A DNA stretch of 64,000 nucleotides from Sphingomonas sp. Leaf9 (GCF_001421355.1 NZ_LMKC01000003.1:62164-126163), one strand, 5' to 3'. Numbered from the stretch's first letter, positions 1-7,719 are shown. A program made the numbers and translations. Notes: a model not told the origin generated them from the letters alone.

Positions 1-861
1 GAAGCGCCGAAGGGCGAGTTGCCCGACGACTGGGAACCGGTCGAACTGCCGCTGTTCCGCTCGACGAAGTTCGGCGACGATCAGGACCGCCCGATCCGGA
101 AGTCGGACGGCAGCTGGACCTATTTCGGTGCCGACCTCGCCTATCACTTTCAGAAGGCGCAGGGTGCCGACCAGCTGATCGACATCTGGGGCGCGGACCA
201 TGCCGGCACCGTTAAGCGGATCGTCGCGGCGGTGCAGGCGCTGACCGAAGGCAAGACCCGTTTCGACGTGAAGCTGGTGCAGATGGTGCGCCTGCTGCGC
301 GGCGGCGAACCGGTCAAGATGTCGAAGCGCGCGGGCAATTTCGTCACGCTTGCCGACGTGGTGAACGAAGTCGGCAAGGATGTCGTCCGCTTCACCATGC
401 TGACGCGCAAGGCCGATGCGCAGATGGATTTCGACTTCGCCAAGGTGGTCGAGGCGTCGAAAGACAATCCGGTCTTCTACGTCCAATACGCCCATGCCCG
501 CGTCCATTCGCTGGTTCGCCGCGCCGCCGAGGCCGGGATTGCCGAGGACGCGAACGCCGATCTGTCCCGTCTCGATACGGTCGAGCTGGCGCTGGTGAAG
601 CGCGCAGCGCAGTTTCCGCGGGTGGTCGAAAGCGCGGCGGCGGCACGCGAACCGCATCGGATCGCCTTTTATCTCTATGACTTGGCCGCCGAGTTTCACG
701 CCGCGTGGAACCTTGGCAATGACGATCCGTCCCGCCGGTACCTTCAAGCCGACGACGCCGCGCTGACGCAGGCACGGCTTTTCCTCGCCCGCGCGATCGG
801 GCAGATTATCCGCAACGGCCTGGCCATCATGGGTGTCGAGGCGGTCGAGGAGATGAAGTGA
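1..861 (+). CDS. argS: arginyl-tRNA synthetase, C-terminal part (5' truncated by window edge)
   Basis: The enzyme charges tRNA-Arg with arginine in the cytosol. The reading frame is open from base 1, so the gene starts before the window and about 286 C-terminal residues are seen. The class I signature KMSK occurs in [10 protein letters not shown] near base 320. It is followed by the helical anticodon-binding (DALR-type) domain, with the characteristic run [11 protein letters not shown] and the C-terminal end [10 protein letters not shown]. The stop codon overlaps the start of the following SPOR-domain gene, which implies co-transcription. Confidence 0.95.
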   Translation, partial: EAPKGELPDDWEPVELPLFRSTKFGDDQDRPIRKSDGSWTYFGADLAYHFQKAQGADQLIDIWGADHAGTVKRIVAAVQALTEGKTRFDVKLVQMVRLLRGGEPVKMSKRAGNFVTLADVVNEVGKDVVRFTMLTRKADAQMDFDFAKVVEASKDNPVFYVQYAHARVHSLVRRAAEAGIAEDANADLSRLDTVELALVKRAAQFPRVVESAAAAREPHRIAFYLYDLAAEFHAAWNLGNDDPSRRYLQADDAALTQARLFLARAIGQIIRNGLAIMGVEAVEEMK

Positions 862-1592
862 TGGCGGACATGATCGCATCCGGCGATCCCGACCACGAAC
901 GCCTGCCCTGGCTGGAAAGCGCGGAGCCGGAGCCCGAACCCGCGCGTCCGATCTGGCGCACGGTGCTGATCGTGCTGATCGGGCTGCTGATGGTCGCCAC
1001 GATTGCCTTTGCCTTGCTGCGGCAACGCGGTGCGCCGACCGCCAGCGGCACCGGCGACCTGATCGCGGCGCCCGAAGGACCGTATAAAACCCGCCCGCAG
1101 GAAGCCGACGGGATGCAGGTGACCGGCGACAGCGACACCGCCATCGCCACCAGCGAAGGGGCGACCGGCGGCAACGCGTCGGTCAACCTCAACGCGGTGC
1201 CCGAAGTGCCGGTGCAGGGACGCGCCGCCGCGCCGACTGCCGGCCCGACCAGCAGCGGAACGGGACGGGTGGCCACCGCCGTGCCGACCACCTCGACCAA
1301 GCTGGAGGCGCGCGCGCCGGCCGCTGCCCAGCGGGTTGAAACCGCGCCGGGGGCGGGCGGTTCGGTCGTGCAGCTCGGCTCGTTCCCCAGCGAGGGCGTG
1401 GCTAACACCGCGTGGAACCAGTTGTCGCGCCGCTTCGCCTATCTCGCCCCCTTGGGCAAATCGGTGCAGGCGGCGGAGGTGAAGGGCAAGACCGTCTATC
1501 GGCTGCGCGTAAATACCGGCAGCGCGAACCAGGCATCGGACCTGTGCGGGAAACTCAAATTGGCCGGAGAGAATTGCTTCATAGCCCGGTGA
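861..1592 (+). CDS. SPOR domain-containing inner-membrane protein
   Basis: This is a probable divisome protein that binds denuded septal peptidoglycan through a C-terminal SPOR domain. Residues 1-30 are cytoplasmic and acidic, about 32-53 form one membrane segment (TVLIVLIGLLMVATIAFALL), then comes a long Ala/Thr/Pro-rich periplasmic linker, and about the last 75 residues are SPOR-like (VQLGSFPSEGVANTAW, then KTVYRLRVN). ATG 861 shares its first base with the last base of the argS stop; a GTG at 858 is the alternative. nagZ, a peptidoglycan-recycling enzyme, follows directly, fitting a cell-wall role. Confidence 0.85.
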   Translation: MADMIASGDPDHERLPWLESAEPEPEPARPIWRTVLIVLIGLLMVATIAFALLRQRGAPTASGTGDLIAAPEGPYKTRPQEADGMQVTGDSDTAIATSEGATGGNASVNLNAVPEVPVQGRAAAPTAGPTSSGTGRVATAVPTTSTKLEARAPAAAQRVETAPGAGGSVVQLGSFPSEGVANTAWNQLSRRFAYLAPLGKSVQAAEVKGKTVYRLRVNTGSANQASDLCGKLKLAGENCFIAR

Positions 1593-1637
1593 CATACCCC
1601 GGTTGCCGTGGTCGGAAGCCTGCGGTAGCCGTCACCC

Positions 1638-2642
1638 ATGAAGCCCGTTATCTTCGGCCTGTCCGGCCCGACCCTTACTCCGGACGAAATCGCCCTGTTC
1701 CGCGCCGCCGATCCGCTCGGCTATATCCTGATGGGGCGCAACTGCGTCGACCGTGACCAGATGCGCGCGCTGACCGACGCGCTTCGCGATCTATCGGGCC
1801 GGGCCGATCTGCCGATCCTGATCGATCAGGAGGGCGGGCGCGTCGCGCGGATGAAGCCGCCGGTCTGGCCGGCCTTTCCGGCACCCTCGGCCTTCGCCGC
1901 GCTCTACGATCGCGCGCCGTCCTCGGCCATCGCGGCTGCCAAGGCCAATGGGCAGGCGCTGGGCGTCATGCTGGCGGAGGTCGGCGTGACCGTCGATGCG
2001 ACGCCGCTGCTCGACGTGGCGCAACCCGACATGACCGGGGCGATCGGCGACCGCAGTTTCGGCGCGGACCCGATGCAGGTCGCAGCACTTGGCCGGGCTA
2101 CGCTCGACGGGCTTGCGGCGGCGGGCGTCGTTGGCATCGTCAAGCATATGCCGGGCCATGGTCGCGCGACCGTCGACAGCCACCTCGAACTACCGCGCGT
2201 ATCCGCTGCCGACGACGCGCTGGAACAGGACATCGCCCCGTTCGCCACGCTGGCGTCCGCGCCGATGGCGATGACCGCCCATGTCGTGTTTGACGCATGG
2301 GATGCGGAGCACCCGGCCACGCTGTCGCCGACCGTCATTCGCGATGTGATTCGCGGCCGGATCGGCTTCGACGGGCTGTTGATGACCGACGATATCGACA
2401 TGAAGGCGCTCAGCGGCGCCCCGGCGGACAAGGCGGCGGCGGCGATCGCGGCGGGGTGCGACGTGGTGCTCGACTGCTGGGCACGGCTGGACGAGATGAC
2501 GGCCATCGCGGATCGGCTGGACGAGATCGCCCCCGCATCGCGCGCACGGCTCGACCGGGCGATGGCCGGGATCGGCAAGGCCGGCGCGATGGAGATCGCC
2601 GGCCTCATCGCCGCGCGGGACCGTCTGCTGGCCATCGCCTGA
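1638..2642 (+). CDS. nagZ: beta-N-acetylhexosaminidase (NagZ, GH3)
   Basis: It removes N-acetylglucosamine from anhydro-muropeptides during cytosolic peptidoglycan recycling. The 334-residue length is normal for the family. Visible motifs are DQEGGRV (63-69), the GH3 loop KHMPGHG (169-175) carrying the catalytic His, and LLMTDDIDM, where Asp251 is the expected nucleophile. It lies 45 bases after the SPOR gene, and the order SPOR-nagZ-(PAS)-scpA-scpB-tat suggests a long housekeeping transcript. Confidence 0.95.
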   Translation: MKPVIFGLSGPTLTPDEIALFRAADPLGYILMGRNCVDRDQMRALTDALRDLSGRADLPILIDQEGGRVARMKPPVWPAFPAPSAFAALYDRAPSSAIAAAKANGQALGVMLAEVGVTVDATPLLDVAQPDMTGAIGDRSFGADPMQVAALGRATLDGLAAAGVVGIVKHMPGHGRATVDSHLELPRVSAADDALEQDIAPFATLASAPMAMTAHVVFDAWDAEHPATLSPTVIRDVIRGRIGFDGLLMTDDIDMKALSGAPADKAAAAIAAGCDVVLDCWARLDEMTAIADRLDEIAPASRARLDRAMAGIGKAGAMEIAGLIAARDRLLAIA

Positions 2643-2646
2643 CGCG

Positions 2647-2663
2647 ATAACCGCTTCTTAACG
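2647..2663. promoter_or_regulatory. CtrA-like box, one mismatch
   Basis: ATAA-N7-TTAACG matches the CtrA consensus TTAA-N7-TTAAC except at the first base. It sits about 17 bases before the ATG of the PAS protein, partly over the end of nagZ. A one-mismatch match is not rare by chance, so this rests on position only. Confidence 0.25.
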
Positions 2664-2679
2664 CGCCCGACCTATCCTC

Positions 2680-3132
2680 ATGGCGCGGAAGGACCGGACG
2701 ATGCTGCCGACAGAGCCACTGCAACTCCACCATAGCTGGCCGATCATCGAGCGCGGTGTGCGCCTCGCACACGGGGTGCTTGATATCGGCTGTCGTGCCG
2801 CCACGATCGGCGATGGCCCGTTCTGCTGCGACCTGATCGACGGCAAATTGTCGTGGTCCGCCGCGACCTTCGCGCTGTTCGGCTTGCCGGCCGACACCGT
2901 ACCGACCCGCGACAGGGTGCTGCCGATGTACCGCACCGATTCGCGCTCGGCGCTGGAGCGGCTGCGCGCCCACGCCATCCGCCACCGCCGCGGCTTCACG
3001 ATCGATACCGAAGTCGACGCCCCCGGCCAGCCGCTGCGCTGGATTCGCATCGTCGCGGTGCCGGAGGTCGAGGGCGGCCGCGCGGTGCGGCTGCGCGGGC
3101 TGCATCAGGACGTAACGCACGAATATCGGTGA
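2680..3132 (+). CDS. single PAS domain protein
   Basis: This 150-residue soluble protein consists of little more than one PAS fold: FCCDLIDGKLSWSAATFALFGL, a central helix region, then the typical C-terminal strands ending LRGLHQDVTHEY, as in PAS domains that would normally lead into a kinase or cyclase. No output domain follows. The first ATG (2680) gives MARKDRTML; the ATG at 2701 is the alternative. Ligand and partner cannot be told. It interrupts the nagZ-scpA order and has a CtrA-like site just upstream. Confidence 0.7.
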   Translation: MARKDRTMLPTEPLQLHHSWPIIERGVRLAHGVLDIGCRAATIGDGPFCCDLIDGKLSWSAATFALFGLPADTVPTRDRVLPMYRTDSRSALERLRAHAIRHRRGFTIDTEVDAPGQPLRWIRIVAVPEVEGGRAVRLRGLHQDVTHEYR

Positions 3133-3165
3133 CGGATCGCCCTGCCGCCCGGTAGGGTCGCGGCC

Positions 3166-3897
3166 ATGGATGGCGACGCCCCGGTATTTACGATCGAACT
3201 GGACGGGTGGGAAGGGCCGCTCGACCTGCTGCTGGCGCTCGCGCGAACGCAGAAGGTTGATCTGCGCCGCATCTCGATCCTCGCGCTCGTCGAACAATAT
3301 CTGCGCTGGATCGACCGGGCGGCGGCGCTGCGGCTCGAACTGGCGGCCGACTGGCTGGTGATGGCCGCGTGGCTCGCCTATCTGAAATCGGCGCTGCTGC
3401 TGCCGCGCGAACCGGACATGGACCCTGATCCGGAGGAGATGGCGCTACGGCTGCAGCTTCGCCTGGAACGGTTGGATGCAATGCGCGAGGCCGGGGCACG
3501 GCTGATGGCGCGCGACCGCATCGGCCGGGATGTGTTCCTGCGCGGTGACCCGGAGGGGCTGAACATCGTGCGCAAGGCGCGGTGGGATGCCGGTCTGTAC
3601 GATCTCATCGAAGCCTATGGCCGGGTCAGCGCGCGTACCCGCCCGGTGCTGCACGTCGTCGCCACCCGCCCGGTGATGACGCTGGACGTCGCGATCGAAC
3701 GGGTGGAGGCGATGCTCGGCACACGGATCGACTGGACCTCGATCGCGGCGTTCCTGCCCGCCGATGCGGACGAGCGCTATCGCCGCTCCGCACTCGCCTC
3801 GACCTTTCTCGCGACCCTCGAACTCGCGCGGCAGGGGCGGGTGGCGATCCGGCAGGATGCGCCGTTCGGGCCGATCGACGTGCGGAGGATCGCATGA
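3166..3897 (+). CDS. scpA: segregation and condensation protein A (kleisin)
   Basis: The kleisin subunit bridges Smc and ScpB in the condensin complex that organises newly replicated chromosomes. The N-terminal family signature FTIELDGWEGPLDLLLALAR, with KVDLRRISILALVEQY after it, is clear; the C-terminus has the winged-helix that contacts Smc. Its 243 residues are typical. The stop overlaps the start of scpB by four bases (ATGA), coupling synthesis of the two partners. Confidence 0.95.
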   Translation: MDGDAPVFTIELDGWEGPLDLLLALARTQKVDLRRISILALVEQYLRWIDRAAALRLELAADWLVMAAWLAYLKSALLLPREPDMDPDPEEMALRLQLRLERLDAMREAGARLMARDRIGRDVFLRGDPEGLNIVRKARWDAGLYDLIEAYGRVSARTRPVLHVVATRPVMTLDVAIERVEAMLGTRIDWTSIAAFLPADADERYRRSALASTFLATLELARQGRVAIRQDAPFGPIDVRRIA

Positions 3898-4460
3898 CCG
3901 ATCCGTTCGTCCGCGCGGTGGAGGCCGTGCTGTTCGCCAGCGAAACGCCGATGACGGTTCCGATGATCGCCGCCTATGTCGGCGATGGCGACGTGCGCGC
4001 GGCACTGGCAACGATCGAGGCGGACCATGCAGGCCGCGGCTTTGGCCTTGTCCGGCGGGGCGAGCATTGGCATTTCGAAACCGCGCCCGACCTTGCCCAT
4101 TTCCTGCGTCGCGACCGTGACGAATCGCGCCGCCTGTCGCGCGCCGCGATCGAGACGCTGGCGATCATCGCCTATCACGAACCGGCGACCCGCGCGGACA
4201 TCGAATCGATCCGGGGGGTGCAGATATCGAAAGGGACGATCGATGTGCTGCTCGCGGCCGGCTGGGTCCGCCCGGCGGGACGGCGCGAGGTTCCGGGGCG
4301 TCCGCTACAGTACACAACGACGCAGGCGTTTCTGGACCATTTTGGCCTCAATACCCGCCGTGACCTGCCGGGAATCGAGGATTTGCGCGCGGCGGGGCTG
4401 CTCGACCCAATCGACGATGCCTTTGCAAGCGTGCTGGAAAGCGGCGACGATAGCGACTAA
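3894..4460 (+). CDS. scpB: segregation and condensation protein B
   Basis: ScpB is the winged-helix (KITE) partner of ScpA in the Smc complex. The protein is 188 residues with two wHTH units; recognisable stretches are [11 protein letters not shown] at the N-terminus, [20 protein letters not shown], and [21 protein letters not shown] 3894 overlaps the scpA stop (ATGA). The reading frame is open well upstream, but only this start gives the family's N-terminus. Confidence 0.95.
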   Translation: MTDPFVRAVEAVLFASETPMTVPMIAAYVGDGDVRAALATIEADHAGRGFGLVRRGEHWHFETAPDLAHFLRRDRDESRRLSRAAIETLAIIAYHEPATRADIESIRGVQISKGTIDVLLAAGWVRPAGRREVPGRPLQYTTTQAFLDHFGLNTRRDLPGIEDLRAAGLLDPIDDAFASVLESGDDSD

Positions 4461-4498
4461 GTGAGCGGCAACGATATGTTTCGCTTGGAGTGTGGACG

Positions 4499-4780
4499 AT
4501 GGGTGGTCTTAGCATTTGGCACTGGCTTATCGTCGGCGTCGCCATCTTGCTGCTGTTCGGCAAGGGTCGTTTTTCCGACATGATGGGCGACGTGGCCAAG
4601 GGACTGAAGAGCTTCAAGAAGGGCATGGCCGAGGACGATGATGTTCCCCCGCCGCCGGCGCGCCCGCGCGAACGGCTGGAACAGCGCCCGCTCGACAGCG
4701 CCTACGACCATGATCTGCCGCCGCGCGATCCGGTGCATCGCGATCCCGTTCGCGACGACCGCCCGCACGGCGACCGCTGA
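4499..4780 (+). CDS. tatA: Sec-independent protein translocase subunit TatA
   Basis: TatA polymerises to form the pore that passes folded proteins across the inner membrane. Residues 3-20 are the transmembrane helix ([18 protein letters not shown]), followed by the amphipathic helix [19 protein letters not shown] and an acidic then Pro/Arg-rich tail. ATG 4499 was chosen over an in-frame GTG at 4490 because GGAG lies eight bases before it and the MGGLSIWH start is that of the family. First gene of tatABC, 38 bases after scpB. Confidence 0.95.
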   Translation: MGGLSIWHWLIVGVAILLLFGKGRFSDMMGDVAKGLKSFKKGMAEDDDVPPPPARPRERLEQRPLDSAYDHDLPPRDPVHRDPVRDDRPHGDR

Positions 4781-4827
4781 CCTTTTGTTCCCTGGCGGGC
4801 CATGTGCCCGCCTGACCCCGAGCGCCG

Positions 4828-5268
4828 ATGTTCGATATCGCTCCCACCGAATTGATGGTCGTCGCGCTCGTCGCGCTGGTCGTCATCGGTCCCAAGGATT
4901 TGCCAAAAGCCATGCGCATCGTCGGCCTGTGGGTCGGCAAGGCGCGCGGCGTGGCGCGCCAGTTCCGCTCCGGCTTCGACACGATGGTGCGCGAGGCCGA
5001 ACTGGCGGAAATGGAAAAGAAATGGGCCGAGGAAAACGCCCGGATCATGCGCGAGCATCCGACCGATGCGCCCGCCGCGGTGCATCCGGTCGACGCACCA
5101 TCGCCGCCACCGCCAGTGCATCCGGTCGACACGCCTTCGCCATCGCCGCCGGTGCATGATCCGGCACCGCACGACGATGCGCCTGCGTCGGTGATGGTCG
5201 AACGGCCCGAACTGCGCGAGGCACCCGGCGATCAACCGCCCGCCGCCGATGGCAAGGCTCCGTCATGA
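4828..5268 (+). CDS. tatB: Sec-independent protein translocase subunit TatB
   Basis: TatB forms the twin-arginine signal receptor with TatC. The N-terminus MFDIAPTELMVVALVALVVIGPKDLPKA contains the membrane helix and the conserved GPKDLP hinge, followed by an amphipathic helix (ARGVARQFRSGFDTMVREAELAEME). The last 60 residues are a low-complexity Pro/Ala/His tail in which HPVDAPSPPPPV and HPVDTPSPSPPV are tandem copies. The end overlaps tatC by four bases (ATGA). Confidence 0.95.
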   Translation: MFDIAPTELMVVALVALVVIGPKDLPKAMRIVGLWVGKARGVARQFRSGFDTMVREAELAEMEKKWAEENARIMREHPTDAPAAVHPVDAPSPPPPVHPVDTPSPSPPVHDPAPHDDAPASVMVERPELREAPGDQPPAADGKAPS

Positions 5269-6038
5269 ACGATATCGACGACAGCCAGGCCCCGCTGCTC
5301 GATCACCTGATCGAACTGCGCCGCCGCCTGCTCTATTCCGCGCTGGCGGTCGCCGTCTGCTTCGGGGTCTGCTTCTATTTCTCGCACCAGATCCTGACGT
5401 TTCTGGTCAAGCCGCTGCTGGCGGCGGGACAGACGAAGCTGATCTTCACCCAGATTTTCGAGGCGTTCTTCGTCCAGATCAAGGTCGCGTTCTTCGCGGC
5501 GATGATGCTGTCCTTCCCGGTGATCGCCAACCAGCTGTGGCAATTCGTCGCACCGGGGCTGTACCGCAATGAAAAGCGCGCGCTGTTCCCGTTCCTGATG
5601 GCGACGCCGGTGCTGTTCATCGCCGGTGCCGCGCTCGCCTATTATGTCACCATCCCGGTCGCGCTGCATTTTCTGCTCGGCTACCAGGGCAATCTGGGCG
5701 GTGTGCAGCAGGAGGCATTGCCGTCGGTCGAGGCGTATCTGTCGTTCGTGATGCAGTTCCTGTTCGCGTTCGGGCTGGCATTCCTGTTGCCGGTGCTGCT
5801 GATGCTGCTGGAACTGGCGGGCATTGTTACCCGCAAGCAGTTGGTCGGTGCGCGGCGCTATGCGATCGTCGGGGCGTTCGCGATCGCCGCCGTCGCGACG
5901 CCGCCCGATATCGGATCGCAGTTCCTGCTCGCGGTGCCGCTGATCCTGCTTTACGAACTGGCGCTGATCGCGATCTGGTTCACCGAGAAGCGCCGGGCGA
6001 GGCAGGACTCGACGGCGGCGGAGGAAGAGGCGGCCTGA
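5265..6038 (+). CDS. tatC: Sec-independent protein translocase subunit TatC
   Basis: The polytopic core of the Tat receptor. The 257 residues hold six predicted membrane segments. The signature DHLIELRRRLLYS is at the N-terminus, and FEAFFVQIKVAFFAAMMLSFPVIANQLWQFVAPGLY contains the conserved first-loop and second-helix residues. The C-terminal tail is charged (EKRRARQDSTAAEEEAA). Its start overlaps tatB and a strong hairpin terminator follows. Confidence 0.97.
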   Translation: MNDIDDSQAPLLDHLIELRRRLLYSALAVAVCFGVCFYFSHQILTFLVKPLLAAGQTKLIFTQIFEAFFVQIKVAFFAAMMLSFPVIANQLWQFVAPGLYRNEKRALFPFLMATPVLFIAGAALAYYVTIPVALHFLLGYQGNLGGVQQEALPSVEAYLSFVMQFLFAFGLAFLLPVLLMLLELAGIVTRKQLVGARRYAIVGAFAIAAVATPPDIGSQFLLAVPLILLYELALIAIWFTEKRRARQDSTAAEEEAA

Positions 6039-6063
6039 CGGCCAGCCTTTCTACTGCGGAATG

Positions 6064-6100
6064 AAAAGGGCGACCCGGACATGATCTGGGCCGCCCTTTT
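6064..6100. terminator. bidirectional intrinsic terminator between tatC and ecnAB
   Basis: AAAAGGGCG pairs with CGCCCTTTT, with a second inner pairing ACCCGGA/TCTGGG. Runs of T follow on both strands, so it can end tatABC from the left and ecnAB from the right. Confidence 0.8.
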
Positions 6101-6126
6101 CTTTGCCAGATAACCGGCGGATGCAG

Positions 6127-6261
6127 TTACTTGCTATCCTTCGCGGCGCCTGCAACGGCATTGCCCGCCGACGACACGTCCTTGCCGACACCCTCGACGG
6201 TGTTGCAGGCGCTGATGGCAAGGGCGCCGGCAACGACGGCGAGGCTCAGGATCTTACGCAT
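6127..6261 (-). CDS. ecnAB: entericidin A/B family lipoprotein
   Basis: A 44-residue membrane lipoprotein. MRKILSLAVVAGALAISAC is a lipoprotein signal with lipobox ISAC, followed by the short conserved mature part NTVEGVGKDVSSAGNAVAGAAKDSK. ATG 6261 is preceded by GGAG at a good distance; the longer open frame upstream lacks a signal at its start. In enterobacteria the family includes a bacteriolytic toxin and its antidote; in alphaproteobacteria single copies are often stress-induced and of unknown function. A near-consensus EcfG promoter lies 46-70 bases upstream. Confidence 0.85.
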   Translation of the reverse strand: MRKILSLAVVAGALAISACNTVEGVGKDVSSAGNAVAGAAKDSK

Positions 6262-6306
6262 GTTCTTCTCCGGTATTTCGCGGGGCCTGCCCGCTTCCGG
6301 GAAAGG

Positions 6307-6331
6307 AATGTCCGACGAAAATATTCGTTCC
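6307..6331 (-). promoter_or_regulatory. probable sigma EcfG promoter of ecnAB (one mismatch)
   Basis: On the minus strand GGAAC (6327-6331) is followed after 16 bases by CATT (6307-6310); the general-stress consensus is GGAAC-N16/17-CGTT. The predicted start of transcription is about 40 bases before the ecnAB ATG. Confidence 0.5.
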
Positions 6332-6354
6332 GGAACGGCAATGGAATAGGCACC

Positions 6355-6392
6355 AAAAAAGCGACCCACCGGTGTTAGCCGACGGGTCGCTT
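6355..6392 (-). terminator. intrinsic terminator of the small RNA
   Basis: A nine-base-pair GC-rich stem (AAGCGACCC/GGGTCGCTT) is followed directly by a T run on the minus strand. It separates the small RNA from the ecnAB promoter downstream. Confidence 0.8.
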
Positions 6393-6507
6393 AGGTAAAA
6401 ACCAGTATATGGGCCCGGTGGCGCTACCGGGGGGGGGGGAGGGTTTACGCCGACCGGGCCCTTTTAGCGGATAGCGAGAGCGGGGGGGCATAAATTCGCT
6501 ATCCGAA
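6355..6507 (-). ncRNA. probable small RNA with C-rich hairpin loops
   Basis: Read on the minus strand, the RNA would begin at a stem (GGATAGCGA, 6496-6504, with TCGCTATCC, 6469-6477) whose loop holds seven C. A longer stem follows (GGGCCCGGT, 6453-6461, with ACCGGGCCC, 6411-6419, extended by GGCG/CGCC) whose loop carries CCCT and eleven C, i.e. an anti-Shine-Dalgarno sequence. The 3' end is an intrinsic terminator (AAGCGACCC, 6384-6392, with GGGTCGCTT, 6359-6367, then a T run). An exact EcfG promoter sits immediately upstream. No coding frame fits. The design resembles C-rich-loop regulators such as GsrN or CcsR of other alphaproteobacteria; homology is not claimed. Confidence 0.65.
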
Positions 6508-6513
6508 GGTGAT

Positions 6514-6538
6514 AACGGCAAGCCCTATCCTTGGTTCC
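6514..6538 (-). promoter_or_regulatory. exact sigma EcfG (general stress) promoter of the small RNA
   Basis: On the minus strand GGAAC (6534-6538), 16 bases, then CGTT (6514-6517): an exact match to the alphaproteobacterial general-stress promoter. The expected start, some seven bases on, falls at the foot of the first hairpin of the small RNA. Confidence 0.65.
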
Positions 6539-6571
6539 GGCTGCCCGGCGTCTTTTTTTTGGAAAAGAACG

Positions 6572-7243
6572 TCAGCTGGGAAACGCGCCGCACTTCTTGG
6601 TCTGCCAGATACCCTTGCGCCAGCATTTCGGGTTTTCGAACTGGTACAGGCGCACCGGGCGCATATACGGGATCTGGCGGGTGAACTGCTGTTCGCCATA
6701 CGCCACCAGCGAGTTGCGCAGCTTGCGCATCCGCAATTCGGCGAATTCACCCAGATAGCCGCGCGGCACGAACAGCGCTTCCTGTCCGATCTCGTTCGCC
6801 GCCTGGCAGAAGCCGAGCTGCGCCGACACGGTCGAAAAGCTCGAATAGACGCGGGTGCCGAACTGGTCGAGCGCGGTCTGCCCGGCCTTCAGCGATCCGG
6901 TCGTCCGGTCGAAATACTTGTCGAGCGCGGCGTAGCTATCCTTCAGCTCGTCGGCATGGTTGAAGAGCAGGGCGTTGTAGTTGTCGAGCGTCAGCATCGT
7001 CGGCTCGAACTGGCACTGCAGCGCAGCGACGTTCAGTGCCGAGCGCAGGTTCCACAGCACGGCGGCGCGCAGTTCCGCCGGGGTAGCACCCGGAAGCGCC
7101 TGCGACGTGATGCCGGGCTCTTCCCCCGTGACGCGCGGGCCTTCCATGTCGAAGGGCTTGAAGAAAAATTGGGCCGACGCGGGGGATGCCGCGACGGTCA
7201 GGGCGGCGGCAGCGGCCAGGACCAGGGTACGCACTACGCTCAT
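6572..7243 (-). CDS. secreted hypothetical protein, 223 residues
   Basis: Not assigned to a named family. MSVVRTLVLAAAAALTVAASPASAQ is a clear Sec signal peptide with AXA cleavage. The mature part is alpha-helical looking (QALPGATPAELRAAVLWNLRSALNVAALQCQFEPTM) with four Cys (one in QCQFEP, one in LGFCQAAN, two in CWRKG...KKCGAFPS) that could form disulfides in the periplasm. The gene stands alone with about 200 bases before it; a CtrA-like site is located near 7286-7302. Codon use is like its neighbours. Confidence 0.75.
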   Translation of the reverse strand: MSVVRTLVLAAAAALTVAASPASAQFFFKPFDMEGPRVTGEEPGITSQALPGATPAELRAAVLWNLRSALNVAALQCQFEPTMLTLDNYNALLFNHADELKDSYAALDKYFDRTTGSLKAGQTALDQFGTRVYSSFSTVSAQLGFCQAANEIGQEALFVPRGYLGEFAELRMRKLRNSLVAYGEQQFTRQIPYMRPVRLYQFENPKCWRKGIWQTKKCGAFPS

Positions 7244-7285
7244 CTCTTCCTTTCACGGCGCGACGGCGCCAGGGCAGGCAGCGAT

Positions 7286-7302
7286 GGTTAAGGCGTTTTT
7301 GA
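7286..7302 (-). promoter_or_regulatory. CtrA-like box, one mismatch, before the secreted 223-residue protein
   Basis: On the minus strand TCAA-N7-TTAACC differs from TTAA-N7-TTAAC at one base. It lies 43-59 bases upstream of the ATG at 7243, a usual position for CtrA activation. The remaining 7303-7390 shows no gene or clear structure. Confidence 0.3.
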
Positions 7303-7390
7303 CGGGGACCCAAGCCCCATCTTGCATCCGTCGCGCACGTTTCGCCGCATGCAGGCGTAACGACCCGGCTAGGCCGGGCATGCCCAACGA

Positions 7391-7421
7391 AAAGGGCCGC
7401 CCGGTCGCCCGGACGGCCCTT
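7391..7421 (-). terminator. intrinsic terminator after the Met-rich lipoprotein gene
   Basis: On the minus strand AAGGGCCGTCCGG pairs with CCGGGCGGCCCTT around a short GCGA-type loop and ends in TTTT. It lies 26 bases after the stop codon at 7447. Confidence 0.75.
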
Positions 7422-7446
7422 CGCCAGAATAGCCGAAATCGGCTGA

Positions 7447-7719
7447 TTACATGGCGTTGGTCATGCCAGCTTCGTTCGACATCATGGTGTCGTTCGACAT
7501 CATCATGCTGTCGTTCGACATCATCATGGTGTCGTTGCCCATGGCGCCGTCAACGGCGGTCATGTTGTCCGACATCGTGCCGTCCATCATGTCGGTCGAG
7601 TTCAGGTCGGTGATCGTTGCGTTGTCGGCAGTGGTTTCGGTCTTGCCACCGCAAGCCGACAGCGCCAGTGCTGCGCCGGCGATCATCGAGCCGGTCAGAA
7701 TCTTCGAGAATGCACGCAT
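7447..7719 (-). CDS. small Met/Asn/Asp-rich lipoprotein with internal repeats
   Basis: A 90-residue protein of unknown function. Residues 1-23 are a lipoprotein signal ending in the lipobox LSAC. The mature part is low-complexity: MSNDSMMM and MSNDTMM units repeat in tandem, with 18 or so Met in about 65 residues. The repeats are also visible in the DNA, where a GTCGTTCGACATCAT block recurs at 18-21 base intervals (7470-7540). Met-rich extracellular segments can bind copper or be oxidised, but nothing here proves that. It has its own terminator. Confidence 0.75.
   Translation of the reverse strand: MRAFSKILTGSMIAGAALALSACGGKTETTADNATITDLNSTDMMDGTMSDNMTAVDGAMGNDTMMMSNDSMMMSNDTMMSNEAGMTNAM

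Noticed and set aside
2647..2663. CtrA-like box before the PAS gene as a firm finding
   Set aside because: One mismatch, very close to the start codon and partly at the end of nagZ; kept only as a low-confidence feature.
6429..6443. Run of 11 G, then AGGG, as a sequencing artefact or G-quadruplex
   Set aside because: The run lies in the loop of a long perfect stem and a second C-rich loop is next to it, so a functional C-rich RNA loop is the better explanation; the exact run length may still be miscounted.
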